From NCBI GenBank assembly GCA_900660155.1, contig CABFPE010000341.1:579858-643857 (forward strand): a stretch of DNA of 64,000 nt, written 5' to 3'. Made by a program: the position numbers and the translations under genes. The DNA is from Hofstenia miamia. Its lineage: Eukaryota > Xenacoelomorpha > Acoela > Hofsteniidae. Below, piece after piece: positions 39,146-50,400 of the stretch (its first letter is position 1; the number at the start of each line of letters is the position of its first letter). The notes under the pieces are model-generated. The model saw only the letters and a program-made list of their open reading frames with translations. It did not search any database and was not told where the DNA came from.

Positions 39146-40243
39146 ATGCTACCGCTGCAACCAGTTCTTAGCAACCTAACTCAGAATTCATCACTTGAAA
39201 GGAAACTTGAAACCAAGCGAGTACCGCTGTTAGCTCGAAAAATTAGGTGTTTCAAAGATAATTCACATAGTTCTGGAACTTCCTCATCTCAACAGAACAG
39301 TAGTTCATTTGAAACCGGCTCCAAGTTTGATTCACATTTGCTTACTGAAATTGAAGATAACCAAAATTTCGCTCTTGACTTGCGCAAAAAGCCCAAAAAG
39401 AAATGCAATAAGGGGCTTAGTAATCTAAAGTTGGTTATGGATAGATGCAGAAAGGAAAATGAAAACCCTATAGATAAATGCGAATTAGATATGGATGACT
39501 ACTTTTCTGACAACGAATGGCATAATTCTACTGATACAAATCAACTGTCTGAATCCGATGAGAATGAGAAATTCAGCATACTAGAGGAAATTCAAAAAAA
39601 TTTGCAAAGCATGCCTGATCTCATCCGGTCAATTGTCATTGAAGAAATTAGCAGTCTAATGATTTCAAAAACTGTTAAAATTCTACCATTGAATCCACCT
39701 CGCATACCGCTGACTATTTCAAGTGTAATTACACCCTCAACCGTGATGTCTGCTTCATCCATTCCTTCTACAGCTCTAACAAATGCACCACGGGCCAATC
39801 GCATTATTTCCCCATCGCCCGTCTGTAGGATACCATACAAAAGGTTATTGCCTACGTGTTCCGTACACCAGATAGAAATAGCCAACCTCAAACCACCGCA
39901 AGACATTTTCAATCTCAGTGATACCGTATATAATTTCATGTTCGACTGCTTTCAATTTCCTAATGCGCTTGCACAAGCATTTTTCGTTCTACATTTTGGT
40001 AGCCATCGAGCCATGGGAATGACAAATTTTTTTCGAAGTAGCGCTAAGCAAGAAGAGATTCCTGATTCTTTCCTAGTCAAGTTATTTCCTTTAGTTGAGA
40101 GCTTTTTTCCAAATGCACATTTAAACGTTTCTTTTATGATTGAAGCATTGAATCGTAAACAAAAACAGATTGTATATCAAGCGAACAACTGTGCTTTGAA
40201 TAAAATATGTAGAAGTTGCATGGATGCCCATTCTGGTTCTTAG
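39146..40243 (+). CDS. BEN-domain-like protein, tandem paralogue B
   Basis: A 365-residue open frame paralogous to the copy 4.3 kb upstream. The ATG at 39,146 follows CTGTGTTTCAGGAG, as in A. Both ends are well conserved: MLPLQPV, LERKL.TKR and SSGTSSSQQ at the N-terminus; NFALDLRKK, MPDLIRSI, RLLPTCSVHQIEIANLKPPQ, FNLSDTV, AQAFFVLHFGSHRAM and CALNKICRSC towards the C-terminus. The linker between has diverged, and B has an acidic insert (DMDDYFSDNEW) near residues 110-150 that A lacks. Conserved modules with a free linker suggest selection on the protein. As in A, the C-terminal block reads like a BEN domain and a nuclear role is inferred. The coding sequence has no visible intron. Confidence 0.7.
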   Translation: MLPLQPVLSNLTQNSSLERKLETKRVPLLARKIRCFKDNSHSSGTSSSQQNSSSFETGSKFDSHLLTEIEDNQNFALDLRKKPKKKCNKGLSNLKLVMDRCRKENENPIDKCELDMDDYFSDNEWHNSTDTNQLSESDENEKFSILEEIQKNLQSMPDLIRSIVIEEISSLMISKTVKILPLNPPRIPLTISSVITPSTVMSASSIPSTALTNAPRANRIISPSPVCRIPYKRLLPTCSVHQIEIANLKPPQDIFNLSDTVYNFMFDCFQFPNALAQAFFVLHFGSHRAMGMTNFFRSSAKQEEIPDSFLVKLFPLVESFFPNAHLNVSFMIEALNRKQKQIVYQANNCALNKICRSCMDAHSGS

Positions 40244-41285
40244 ATATTGTAAAGCTGTAAAAAATTGTTTGTATTGCATTATGCATTTAGTAAAAATACA
40301 TAATCAAATTTATTGATGAGTTTAAATTTTGCATAATGAGATGAACGAAATAAGCTTAAAAAACAGTAAGGATTACATTTGTTCAAGTTCTTCTCGACAA
40401 CTAACAACAATACATATGCATTGTCAGACTATGGATCTACAAGCGATTTTTTGTAAATCTCTGTATTCTATTTCTTGAATCTTGTAGAAGTTTATATCAA
40501 CAGTAATTGAATTATATTTGTGGTGCGACAATATAAAATATTTCTTCCATATTATAAAATAATATTATTTCACAATGAAGCTCAATTGTTAATGAGGTAT
40601 ACCAGATTGACAATTTCTAACAAAAATCGGAATTCAATTGAATTGTCGAATCTTCGGCCAGATTTTAGGCGGTCCAATGTTCAAGTTGAATTATGTTGCT
40701 CTTAGGGCTTCTTTAAAATGAGCGATTTTAAACATTTAAGCTTGTTTCAGTGGTGTAGGAAGGCATAAGAGTATGGGAGTGTGTTTTTCAAGACAAACGG
40801 GAAATGGGTATTCTTGGTGAGATAAATGGCATGTGTACAAATATTATATATCTTCAATTCAATCTTTTTATATAGCATACAAATATAGGCTACGAACAGA
40901 AAATATAAAACAGTGATTTGTTAGTAGAATTTTATTACCTGGAGTCAGATGGAATATAAGACTTACATATATTAACTGGCTAATGAGTTGGTAAAGTATG
41001 TGCCTCTCGAATTATACAAGACCTTGTTTGAACTGCCAAAATATCAACATGGATAATTGGCCCCATAATGATGAAGTTAGATCCATCCAGTATTTACAAA
41101 CAAAGCAAAAAATGTAAAATGTTTCATAATGTAAAAATGGAACTAATTTAGTGTGGTAAGACATTAAACTTTATAATCATAATACAATATAATCCAGGCA
41201 TTAGGAATTAGCTGTAAGTGATGGACAACCTTACTGTTTATATATATTTTTATATAAATATGTTTATATATATATATATATGTAC
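40244..41285. other. Intergenic
   Basis: AT-rich. The region just after the stop aligns with the 3' flank of paralogue A. An interrupted AT microsatellite at about 41,238-41,282 abuts the next hAT element. No gene recognised. Confidence 0.5.
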
Positions 41286-42658
41286 TAGTGATGGGATCCC
41301 GATAGTAAATTGCATATACCGGATAATTTGACTTGCGGATACGAGTTAATTTACCGTATAATATGCTGTTCATTTATTACTAGGGCAACCAGAAACATGA
41401 CTTTAAACAAAATGAACTTATTTTTATGCAAAATATGACGGAATTTAGTTAAATATGCCCTAAAATATGATCATCCATTTTTTAAATGATCCATTTAATC
41501 AATATAAAACGATGTTCTATTACTGAGAACAAGACATAAAACAAATACATAAACTCTTACATAATAGTAAGTCGATTGTATAATGCAGATGCTTCATTAA
41601 ATTATCATAACACATAAATTTCCATATATTGTCGTAGGCCAAAACTTTTCTCAACATAGAGAAACACCACTCAACTGCAGCCGATGTTGCTTGACATTTT
41701 CGTAGCTTGGATGCAATTCCGATTAAAATTCCATCCCCTTTCCCTCCATTACAGTAGTGAAACCGGTTTTTTCTAATCATGACTTGAAATAAGCTATTAT
41801 TTCACAAGTATCATTTCCAGGTTTACAGATGGGAGCAATAAAAACATATGGTCAAATTTCAACTGTCAAACATTGAACAATTGATATTTTATGATAGCAG
41901 CCTTAATTGAAGATATTAGATTGTCAACTCTCAAATATTTTCTCTGAATATGAATGACACAGTTCTGCACACGTGTGCCTCGCAAATTCCATGAAATAAT
42001 AATGTATATAGTTCCTTTATATGTTTTCAGCTGCCAGTATATGTGGCCATTCCTAGAAAAGCTTCGACCAATGGTTCGGTTCGGGTCAAAAGTTAGCTAG
42101 CAATTAAATTTCTCTGGGGTTATGCTATTAAGAACATTAATTGATATATTTTAGTCCAGATGATTTAAAGCAGCATTAATTTTTTTAAATTTTATAAAAA
42201 TATTCCAAAATATGAATTTTATGACATTTCGCAATAAATATTTCCGTATTTTCAAAAAACTTTATAGCTTTCTATTTAACTGCACCCCAGATCTGAATAC
42301 AGGGTTGCAAAATAAACCAACAGAAGAATGACTTTTATTACTTTTTTGCCCTAATTTTAAATTATTAATTCTCAATTAATATCGATCTCTGCGAATAAAA
42401 ATAAATAAATATTGAATAGATTACGTCCTGATGTGTCAGAAAAACTTGTTTTGTTGTATGAAGACTTCCATGTCATGGAAAAAATATATCTCTTCCTCGA
42501 AAATTCCATTTTAAGTCAAGTTTTATCTCAGAATATGTTATCCGGTAAAATCCGGTAAGCAAGTTAATTTTACCGGATACCGGATATCCGGATCCGGTTG
42601 TGTAATTGCCTATTTTACCCGATACCGGATTTAGATACCAAATTCCGGCACATCCCTA
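41286..42658 (-). mobile_element. hAT deletion derivative, copy 2, with exact target duplication
   Basis: Left end TAGTGATGGGATCCCGAT; the right end in reverse is TAGGGATGTGCCGGAAT. ATATGTAC lies directly outside both ends (41,278-41,285 and 42,659-42,666), an exact 8-bp hAT duplication. The subterminal regions are dense in CCGGATACCGG words, and the right side matches the left side of copy 1 at 29,868. On the minus strand at about 41,640-41,700 lies CQATSAAVEWCFSMLRKVLA, the dimerisation motif near the end of hAT transposases, followed by a short decayed tail. The catalytic part is missing. Copies 1 and 2 are separate deletion products of the same parent, inserted in opposite orientations. 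Confidence 0.9.
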
Positions 42659-42666
42659 ATATGTAC

Positions 42667-43720
42667 TAATTAATTCACACAGATGAACTTTTATATTAAT
42701 ATAGTGGACTAAGAATAATGCCATAATAAAGATCAAATTATCAAGGCGGACTCGCAGGACTCCTTTGAGTCAGACTTGTTTATATAACAGCAAAACTATT
42801 TTCAAAGATTTCATCATCGTAAGTCAACAACTGTTCAAGAATTCAATTTTACCAGATCAACTAGATTGGTACAGAATATTATTTAATATATATCCAAAGA
42901 AAATATTTAAATACTAAGAGCAATCACTAAAAAACTTAGTTATGAAAATAGTTGAGGTATTTTGAAAAGTTTAATAAAATTTTTATGAAAACCTATTTGG
43001 AATCCAATGAGTTGCAAATTTCGCTTGTCCAATCAGTTCCAACGGCCAATTAGAACCCTCGTTTAAGCAATTCTCATATTTCGTTAAAATTGAGCCCTGA
43101 TACATTGATAATAACATTGCCAATTCATCGGTGTAAGACTAATTTTTATGCTACTCTCCAAGATAAGGAGTCGGATAAAACTAGAAAAATAGGAAGTATA
43201 AGGGGAAACAATGAAATCAAATATAACTACGAGCCTGCAATGGTATGAATGAACCTACGAAACAAGCTAATAATATATAGATGACAATTATTTTAGGCAT
43301 GTATAATGTTTTGCTTGTGATTTTGGCCAAAATTAATCAAAGGTATCATAACTAATGACCGTTGGTCCAATGATGTATATCCGACAATGAAATCTGAAAA
43401 AAAGCCTTGCTTATAAATTATATCAATAAGCATACAAATCTTCAAAATTTAACAAAAATTTAATATTTTCAAATTTAGTAGTTTTGAAATAGCACTTTCT
43501 TAAATCGTGAAAAATCTCTTCTGTTCAAACTTCACTTTTTTATATAATAATTCACTTCAAAGTGTCATGAATAAATTATTTTGAAAATTTATTTTCAAGT
43601 ATATTATAATTTTTTATATATAATTTTTTATTTGTATAATTAATTTATTTTTATATAATTAAAAATTTCAAAAAAGGCTTTTCGCAATTCTTTTTCTATA
43701 TTAATTGGATCGGTGTTAAT
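42667..43720. other. Intergenic
   Basis: AT-rich, no feature recognised. Confidence 0.5.
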
Positions 43721-43885
43721 TACGGTGTTTAAGTAAGTTCTTACTAAGAATAGGGGTTTTGAAAGACATTATGTTATGAGCTATTCTTACTACGGCTTTA
43801 CTGAAAATGGTTATTCTTACTAAGTTCTTGACACATTTTATGCTATTCTTATAACGGTATCTAATTAAGTTCTTACTAAGAATAG
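43721..43885. repeat. Compound direct and inverted repeat cluster
   Basis: TAAGTTCTTACTAAGAATAG occurs at about 43,734-43,753 and 43,866-43,885, within longer similar 33-bp units 131 bases apart. Between them lie GCTATTCTTACTACGG, GTTATTCTTACTAAG and GCTATTCTTATAACGG, which read as inverted versions of the same word. The whole could fold back on itself. No coding sense. Confidence 0.6.
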
Positions 43886-43901
43886 TACTTTTATGTGACA
43901 T

Positions 43902-44110
43902 GGGTAGGAAGCAAAATAATGAAATGGGTATTATTTGCAAGCATCTGCTCATTGATTATAGATTATTGAGGTTGCCACTGATGCCGCCATTGGTTCAAAA
44001 ATGGGCTGCTGATGGCATCGGTGATCGCAAATACCGCATGTTTCCAACCAGCAGTCCACTGATGATGGCCAATATTATATTGAGTTGTAAGACGTAACTT
44101 GGTAAAATTT
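43902..44110 (+). repeat. Dispersed repeat, copy 1 (inverted partner at 50.8 kb)
   Basis: About 200 bp that recurs in reverse at 50,750-50,957. Shared blocks include TTTGCAAGCATCTGCTC, GATGCCGCCA and GCCAATATTATATT. Words like CCACTGATGGC repeat inside. This suggests a MITE-like family rather than a gene. Confidence 0.7.
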
Positions 44111-44662
44111 GTTTGAATTAAGGTGAGAGTTGAAAGCGTGTATAGCATATTATCCCTAAGATAAAACACCTTGTTGCAAACCATTCAATTCATTATACAG
44201 TGCTAATAAAAACAAGGCCTGGCATAGAAGATTGCGTTATCAACTACTTAAGAATAAGTAAATTCACTTCTTATTTCTAATGAAATTAAATTTGATCTGG
44301 TATAATTGTAAATCATTATAATTAATATTTGTTCGTTAGATGGAAGATCAATCCAGCAATGCCATTAATGGGCGATTGTTCAAAAAATAATCTATTCCAT
44401 ATGAAGTTCTTAATATTAAAGAACGGTGTCTTCAGAATGGAATCTTGTTAAATTGAATATAGCAAAAGAAATAATTTGTTCAATTACACCAGTAATTGCA
44501 CCTACGATTATTGAATCGATAATGCAGATCGAAGCCAGTAAAATACTTAGTTTTTACTGAATATTCGCCTTCAAAATGTTTTGAAAATAATGTATCTTTT
44601 GCGGCAATTCAAAATTTAATAGCATTGACAATGCTAGCTTAAAAAGCAGAATTAATTTTATA
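44111..44662. other. Intergenic
   Basis: AT-rich, no feature recognised. Confidence 0.5.
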
Positions 44663-44664
44663 CA

Positions 44665-44668
<4 letters not shown>

Positions 44669-44716
<48 letters not shown>
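44669..44716. repeat. AT microsatellite
   Basis: About 48 bases of alternating AT, directly left of a short inverted-repeat element. Confidence 0.85.
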
Positions 44717-44719
<3 letters not shown>

Positions 44720-44720
<1 letters not shown>

Positions 44721-44960
44721 GGCCTTTAAGAACTCGAATTCGACTGTAATGTCAAAGATTCCATTGACCTTTCAAATTTTGCTCAAATTGCGAGCTGTTG
44801 GGCTTTGTTTTTCTAATTTAATTCATTATTTTGTGTTTTTGTACATTTATATTGCTTAGTCTAAGGGGAAAAATAAGTCTATATATTTGTAACTCGATTT
44901 GAACTCGCGAGTTAGGGTTACAACACGACTCGAAACTAAAAAGTCAACTCGTAGAGGCCT
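44720..44960. mobile_element. Probable 241-bp MITE with AGGCCT ends
   Basis: The left end AGGCCTTTAAGAACTCGA and the reverse of the right end, AGGCCTCTACGAGTTGAC, are imperfect inverted repeats, with ACTCGA/AACTCG words inside both ends. No convincing target duplication is visible, partly because the left flank is a microsatellite. Confidence 0.5.
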
Positions 44961-45850
44961 AAAATGAAACGTTTCGATTTTCAGTTGATTAAAGTTTTGT
45001 TCATTACAAGAAATTGTAGCACAAATTGTTGTAGCCTTCTAACAGCAAAACAGAAGGACGTATTCAATTACATGTTAATAAAATGTACTTGAAATGGATA
45101 TTGTTTTCTTTCTTGAATGCATTTTTGGGCCTCCAGCATTTAAAAATCAACTATAGATTAAACTTACTGATAAATTTAGCCGAGCATCTATTATACAAAT
45201 TGCCGGAAAAAATGTGTCTTAATTCTCTTCAATATTATATAATTTAAGGTATTTCCCTTGTTCGCACGACTTAACTTACCTCTTAAATTCATTAAATGCA
45301 AAATTGACATGAGAAATTCAAATGATATAGATACGATCTTAACATTATTTTATAGTATTAGCATTAATCAATTAGAATTGATGATGTATTTGAACATTCG
45401 CGTGTTGGCATTTTCATGAAATTATATTCAATTGCATCTACTTCATTTTTCCCTTTATAAATTGACATATGGGATAAAATTTTTTGCAAAATTTTGACAC
45501 GTGAACAACTATAGCTAAGAACAAATTATTTTTGCATTGTATAGTAAGCTAATAGCGTTTAAACAATTGATGATGAGCTAGATAATATATTAAATTTAGG
45601 ATATATAAATTTGTAAAAAACCTCTTTCACTTACAGTTAAGCATAGTGCATAATCTACGCCGCACTTTCACTAGTTATTTGCTGACGTCACATGGCACTG
45701 TTTAAATTTCTTGTAATGCATTTTATTTATTTTCTTTTAGTGCGCTCATCAACTTAGGTATGAAAACTTAAACTTATTTTAGTTTGTTTTAAACAAATTG
45801 TTAACTTTGTTTATAATTCTTTAAATGTAGTGTTGTAATATATAAATGTT
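44961..45850. other. Intergenic upstream of paralogue C
   Basis: AT-rich, no feature recognised until the conserved AATACCAGTTAGTGTTT block at 45,857. Confidence 0.5.
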
Positions 45851-45898
45851 TGCAAATACCAGTTAGTGTTTAATTTTTGAGTTTGTGCTTCTGGAGGG

Positions 45899-46760
45899 AT
45901 GTCACTTCTGCAACCACCTATTACTGCAATAGAAGTTAATCAAAATTTAGCTCTTGACTTGCGCAAAAAGCCTCAAAAGAAATGTAAGGTTATAATCGAA
46001 AATGAAAACACTACGGGAAAAATATTTATGGATTATTTCAACACCGATACGTCTCCTACTCAAGAAAAAAGGGTTGATACCCCTGCTAAAAGCGGACCGC
46101 CGGAATCCAATGAAAACAACCTCATCAGCAAGCTAGACGAAATTCAAAAAAATTTACAAACTGTTCCCCAAAGCATTCGATCAATTGTCAATGAGGAATA
46201 TACCAGATCAATGTTTTCCCAGAATTTTCAATATCTACAATATACTTTCCTTCCATATACTCTCCTTCCCGTACCACCAATTGTCTCAAGCCCAATTACG
46301 CCTTCTACAACTATAACGTCTGCTGTAAGCAGTACATCTACTGCTCTAACGAATATCCCCCTAGACAACATTCGAACGTATGCATCGAGTGTCGATATAC
46401 CAATCACAAAATTATTGCCTAAATGTTCTGTACACGAGGTAAAAACAGCAAATCTCAAACCACCACAAGACATTTTCAGTTTCAGTGACAACATATATAT
46501 ACTTCAAAACATCAACTGCATTTGCACAAGCTCTCTTCATCCTCAACTTTGGTAGTCATAGAGCCATGCTAGTGAATGTTACATCTCGAAGTCGTAAAAA
46601 GCAACTTTCATTCATAAACATGTTAATGCCTTTAGTTAATCGGTTTTTTCCAGCAGAAAAGGAATGGCATATTGCTGAAGGGTTGACTCACATACAAAGA
46701 AACATCATAGGTGACGCACGCAATTGCGCATTTTACAAAATATGTAGCAATTGCAAATAA
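45899..46760 (+). pseudogene. BEN-domain-like paralogue C, decayed
   Basis: Third member of the tandem family, 5.7 kb after B. It starts ATGTCACTTCTGCAACCA like A and B, but about 55 residues of the N-terminal Ser-rich region are missing, so the start runs almost directly into NQNLALDLRKKPQKKC. The linker, LPKCSVHEVKTANLKPPQ and FSFSDNI remain. At about 46,490 a frameshift moves the reading into another frame, which carries the rest of the C-terminal domain (STAFAQALFILNFGSHRAM, INMLMPLVNRFFPAEK) and the final CAFYKICSNC. The candidate acceptor also lacks the TTTCAG of A and B (CTTCTGGAG instead). The long conserved C-terminal frame suggests recent loss. A functional two-part product is possible but less likely. 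Confidence 0.75.
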
Positions 46761-48510
46761 TTCCAAGCTGGGATTTAGGTTAAATAGACTTTTTAGTACT
46801 GAATTAAATTGTCTGTGTTGCTGTATTTAGTAAGTCTATTTAATATAAATTATTGACAAGGGTTTCATTCATTTTATTCAAATCAATTTTTACATTAGAA
46901 CTCAGCGTCAGTATGTTTGACTTATTGAAAAAAGTTCCCATGCCATGTTTGTTGGTAATTTGACATAGTTCATTAACTAAGTGACTTTAATTTATTAGTA
47001 GCCAAATTTACATTCACAAAACAAAGCACTTAAAAATTCTAGGCCACTAATTTTCTTGGTTTACCATTAACACATAGAAACGTAGTTTTTTACTTAGTTG
47101 TATTAACATGTAAAATCATAAATAAGTTTCTTAAATATGATTTAAAAATTCTTGGAGCAGTTCAATCTATCAGGAAGGAATTGCACATTACTCAACTTGA
47201 AGTAACAATTGCATATAGATCACGTTTTTATCAAGAAGTGGAGGCCTGCTTATTGCTCCATATCAGTGTAAAACCTCAAAAAATGTTTCATTCACGTCCC
47301 AATTGCACAAACCGCCAAAGACTCAAATTAGTGGAAAAAGACCCCAATATCATTTTCTGTATACTTTTCTACTGCAAAAACAAATGTGAGATCGTTGTTT
47401 TAGATCAAGTTGCCAAAATATATTAGATTTTGCTGTTATTAACCCGTGGATTTTATATTGCAAATAATCGATATCGTCAATATCTCAATTAATGATACCT
47501 TAATATACGTTCTCCTAAAAATATTTTAAACACTATTATATTAACTGAGTATGACAAAGCCTTCCTACTTTACACATTTGGTATCTATGCGAAATAGTTG
47601 AAGTCAATAATCATTGACAAGATCGCAATCGGAATGCAAAGTGTGATTCATTCGACTTGCATCCATTTTGTCGGGTGATGCAGTGAGACCCAATAAAATT
47701 GAAAAATATATGACCCGGTGACTCGATTTGACAAGTATTGTTAAATTTTGATAACAGCATGCTTGCATGTATATATCTATGATATGCAAAGGAAAATATT
47801 CGCCGTCATTGTTTATGAAGCTCAATTTCTCATTTAAAATATTAGTCAGTAAATGTATCTTCCATGTCTATATATATTGTATGAAATTTAGTAATGAAAC
47901 CCCATTATAGTTTTAGCGAAATTTTGGTTTGGATTTAGACCAGAATTTCAATATTTTATTAATATTCACCACACAGAAGCAAGTGAAGAGCAATGAAAAC
48001 CTTTTGAGGTTGGTGGAGAATGCTTCTGTCGCGCGATGGCGTAAGAAAATTGATTCTGCTTGCTGTCTTAATACATTGCATAAAAAATATTTTTAAAGAT
48101 TTCACTAAATGGGCCTTTATTTTTGAGAAGCACTATCAAACCATTTGCATTGTTTCTCGATGTACATGGTCATTCCCTAACCATGATTTATATGAATATA
48201 GTTTCTGGAGAGGGTAATTTCTTGCACTAAGTTAATTGCTTTGCAGTACTTTTCAGGATTTTACTATCTCAATTCAACTGAAGAGACTTGCAAATACATT
48301 CTTGGAAGGATGTGTCCTCAATAAATGTCGGATGCACTGTCAACATTCTCAGTCAATAAAAATAATCATTGTAAGCGAAAATGGTATCTTTGTTGAGTTG
48401 GGTAGTATTTGATATGATTTTATAAAATACAGTTGTCAAAGAATCTACAAATATTGTACTACATTTCAAATCAATGTTCCAATGGTATCTTAGCCTCTGT
48501 ATTTAATCCA
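46761..48510. other. Intergenic
   Basis: AT-rich. A GC-richer patch at about 47,620-47,740 with GTCGGGTGATG and GACCCGGTGACTCG words resembles the MITE islands. ORFs at 47,181-47,426 and 48,020-48,217 have no motif. Confidence 0.45.
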
Positions 48511-48908
48511 ACTATAATACGTATTTCCTTGATGTCAGTTAAATTGCCATTGACTTTCATACAGCATTTCGCACAACTCGATCCAAATGCAGTACTTATA
48601 AAGAATGTGCTCAAAGATAATGTTTACATGTTTTGTTATCACATTTTTCATCTGTTCGGTACTCTACTTATATTCAAATTCAGTAAGCAGTTTTATTATA
48701 ACTATAATACGCATTTCCTTGATGTCAGTTAAATTGCCATTCACTTTCATACAGCATTTCGCACAACTCGATCCAAATGCAGTACTTATAAAGAATGTGC
48801 TCAAAGATAATGTTTACATGTTTTGTTATCACATTTTTCATCTGGTTTGGTACTCTACTTATATTCAAATTCAGTAAGCAGTTTTATTATAACTATAATA
48901 CGCATTTC
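48511..48908. repeat. 190-bp tandem duplication, two copies plus a stub
   Basis: Units start at 48,511, 48,701 and 48,892, each with ACTATAATACG.ATTTC. The first two are full length and differ at only a few bases; the third stops after about 17 bases. Short ORFs inside are by-products of the repeat. Confidence 0.92.
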
Positions 48909-49490
48909 ACGTTGGCTTAATAAATGCAAAATTTAGCGTTGTATTGGAGAGTATTAAATATTTTGAAGAGTAATTGCTAATGTACTGATTTGTGTCGTTC
49001 ATAAAGGATTGCGTTTTGTCCTATCTTATTTATTAAGTTTAGAAAATCATTTCAGTTTGAATTGAGGCTTCTAGCATTGAGATAAACAAATTTATAGTTA
49101 TTACAGTAGTTTTTGAGTTTATTTTCTATTTGCGATTCTTCTAGAATTGGTGCTGGGTTGAGTTTAATATCTTAAGAATATCTTAAGAAATAATCTTATG
49201 AAATAAAAATAGTTATTGAGGTGATTAAGAAGAAGGGTACTGAGTTTAACTGTATATGCATAATATGTTAAATGGGGATGTTTTGAAGCATGTGGATGTA
49301 GATTTATATAATATAGATGTAAATTTTCTAACATTACATAGATAACTAAATAATATATAATAGAATTTACCTTTTTCTCTACATGTTCATGATAATTCAG
49401 ATGAAGAAGGCGTCGGAAGAAGAGTTCGACGATTTGAAGAATTGGCAGCTTTTAGATAGGTGACATTTGGAATTCGAAATGAAGAGTGAG
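48909..49490. other. Intergenic
   Basis: AT-rich, no feature recognised. About 49,380-49,490 is purine-rich and lies just past the 3' end of the minus-strand ORF. Confidence 0.45.
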
Positions 49491-49493
49491 AAA

Positions 49494-50111
49494 TTAGGCG
49501 AGGTTGGAAGAATACTTTAAGACGAAAGTGATATGAACAATTCCTTGACGAGATAAGTGGATTTCATTACAGGCAAAGAGGTTGAAGTGGATACTTCGTG
49601 GTGAATTCAGAAAGCTTTTGAATTTATTAGTAGAGAGACGTGATAAGGCTTCATTAAATCTAGTGATGGCATGATTCTTCTGTAGAGCAGAACGCTTACA
49701 GACTTGAGCAATTTCTATGAAATAGATGAACGGCGGAGTGAATTTTCGATGGATTAAAGATAAAAGATCATTGACGTTCTGTTGAAATTGTTGGATGTCG
49801 GTAGATTTGAGTGCATCAATGAGGCCTGTATTTATGAAGACGGAGTTTATGTGCGTTGTAGAATAATTCTGGATCTTCTGAGAGAGTTGATGAGAGTTAT
49901 GACCAGGATATGAGTGAATTGTTGTTGTTTGATTTGAAAAAAAATTGTGAGAACGGACATACTTCAAGAAACTGCTTCCAATGATGAGAGAGGTAGTTCC
50001 GGGCTTGATAGATTTTACAGATAAACGAGGCTTGAGATGAGTGTGTTGTTGAAGAACATTTTGAGGTTGGCCTCGATAGATTTTCTGGATGATATTGTCT
50101 AAAAGATTCAT
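49494..50111 (-). CDS. SGNH/GDSL hydrolase-like ORF, possibly transposon-derived
   Basis: A 205-residue frame from the ATG at 50,111 that stays open about 57 codons further upstream without another ATG, so it is probably part of a larger reading unit. SGNH hydrolases cleave ester bonds. The expected blocks are seen in order: SLIIGSSFLKYV near residue 40 (block I, with the usual GDS reading GSS); HSYPGHNSHQL near 67 (Gly block); VFINTGLIDAL near 90 (block III, usually GxND); ARG/LYS-containing middle; and NEIHLSRQGI near 187 (block V, usually DxxHL). The catalytic Asp is replaced by Asn in block V, so activity is doubtful. Such domains occur in the first ORF of some non-LTR retrotransposons and in tyrosine-recombinase retroelements. 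No other transposon part is visible nearby, so host origin remains possible. Confidence 0.5.
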   Translation of the reverse strand: MNLLDNIIQKIYRGQPQNVLQQHTHLKPRLSVKSIKPGTTSLIIGSSFLKYVRSHNFFSNQTTTIHSYPGHNSHQLSQKIQNYSTTHINSVFINTGLIDALKSTDIQQFQQNVNDLLSLIHRKFTPPFIYFIEIAQVCKRSALQKNHAITRFNEALSRLSTNKFKSFLNSPRSIHFNLFACNEIHLSRQGIVHITFVLKYSSNLA

Positions 50112-50400
50112 ATCGATGTGGAGTTTTTTTACATTAAGAGGAGTAAATGATGGAGTTTCTTCTGAGAATGGTGAATGAGTAGGACTAGTGGCAGAAGCTA
50201 ATGTAAAACTGAGAGAGTTTTTGAAAAGGAGAAGGAGAGCTTCAGCAGCGTTTTCTTTATTAAGACGTTTTCTTTTTATCTTTTATAATAGCATTTGCCG
50301 CATCCAGGGACGTAGCACCAGCAAAGACGTTCGAAATGATTGCTTCACGGAGCGAAAGCAAGATCCGACCTTCTCCGGTGAGGTCTGACCTAATACAAAA
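50112..50400 (-). other. Coding-like sequence upstream of the SGNH ORF
   Basis: GC-richer than its surroundings on the same strand. It includes a Ser/Thr/Pro-rich segment next to the ATG and, further up, EGRILLSLREAIISNVFAGA in another frame. This is probably the remainder of the same old reading unit. I do not assign exons. Confidence 0.35.

Noticed and set aside
39592-39939. 115-codon minus-strand ORF
   Set aside because: Antisense to the conserved linker and C-terminal part of paralogue B.
48433-48877. Two overlapping ORFs of 90-99 codons
   Set aside because: Created by the 190-bp tandem duplication; both translate the same repeat.
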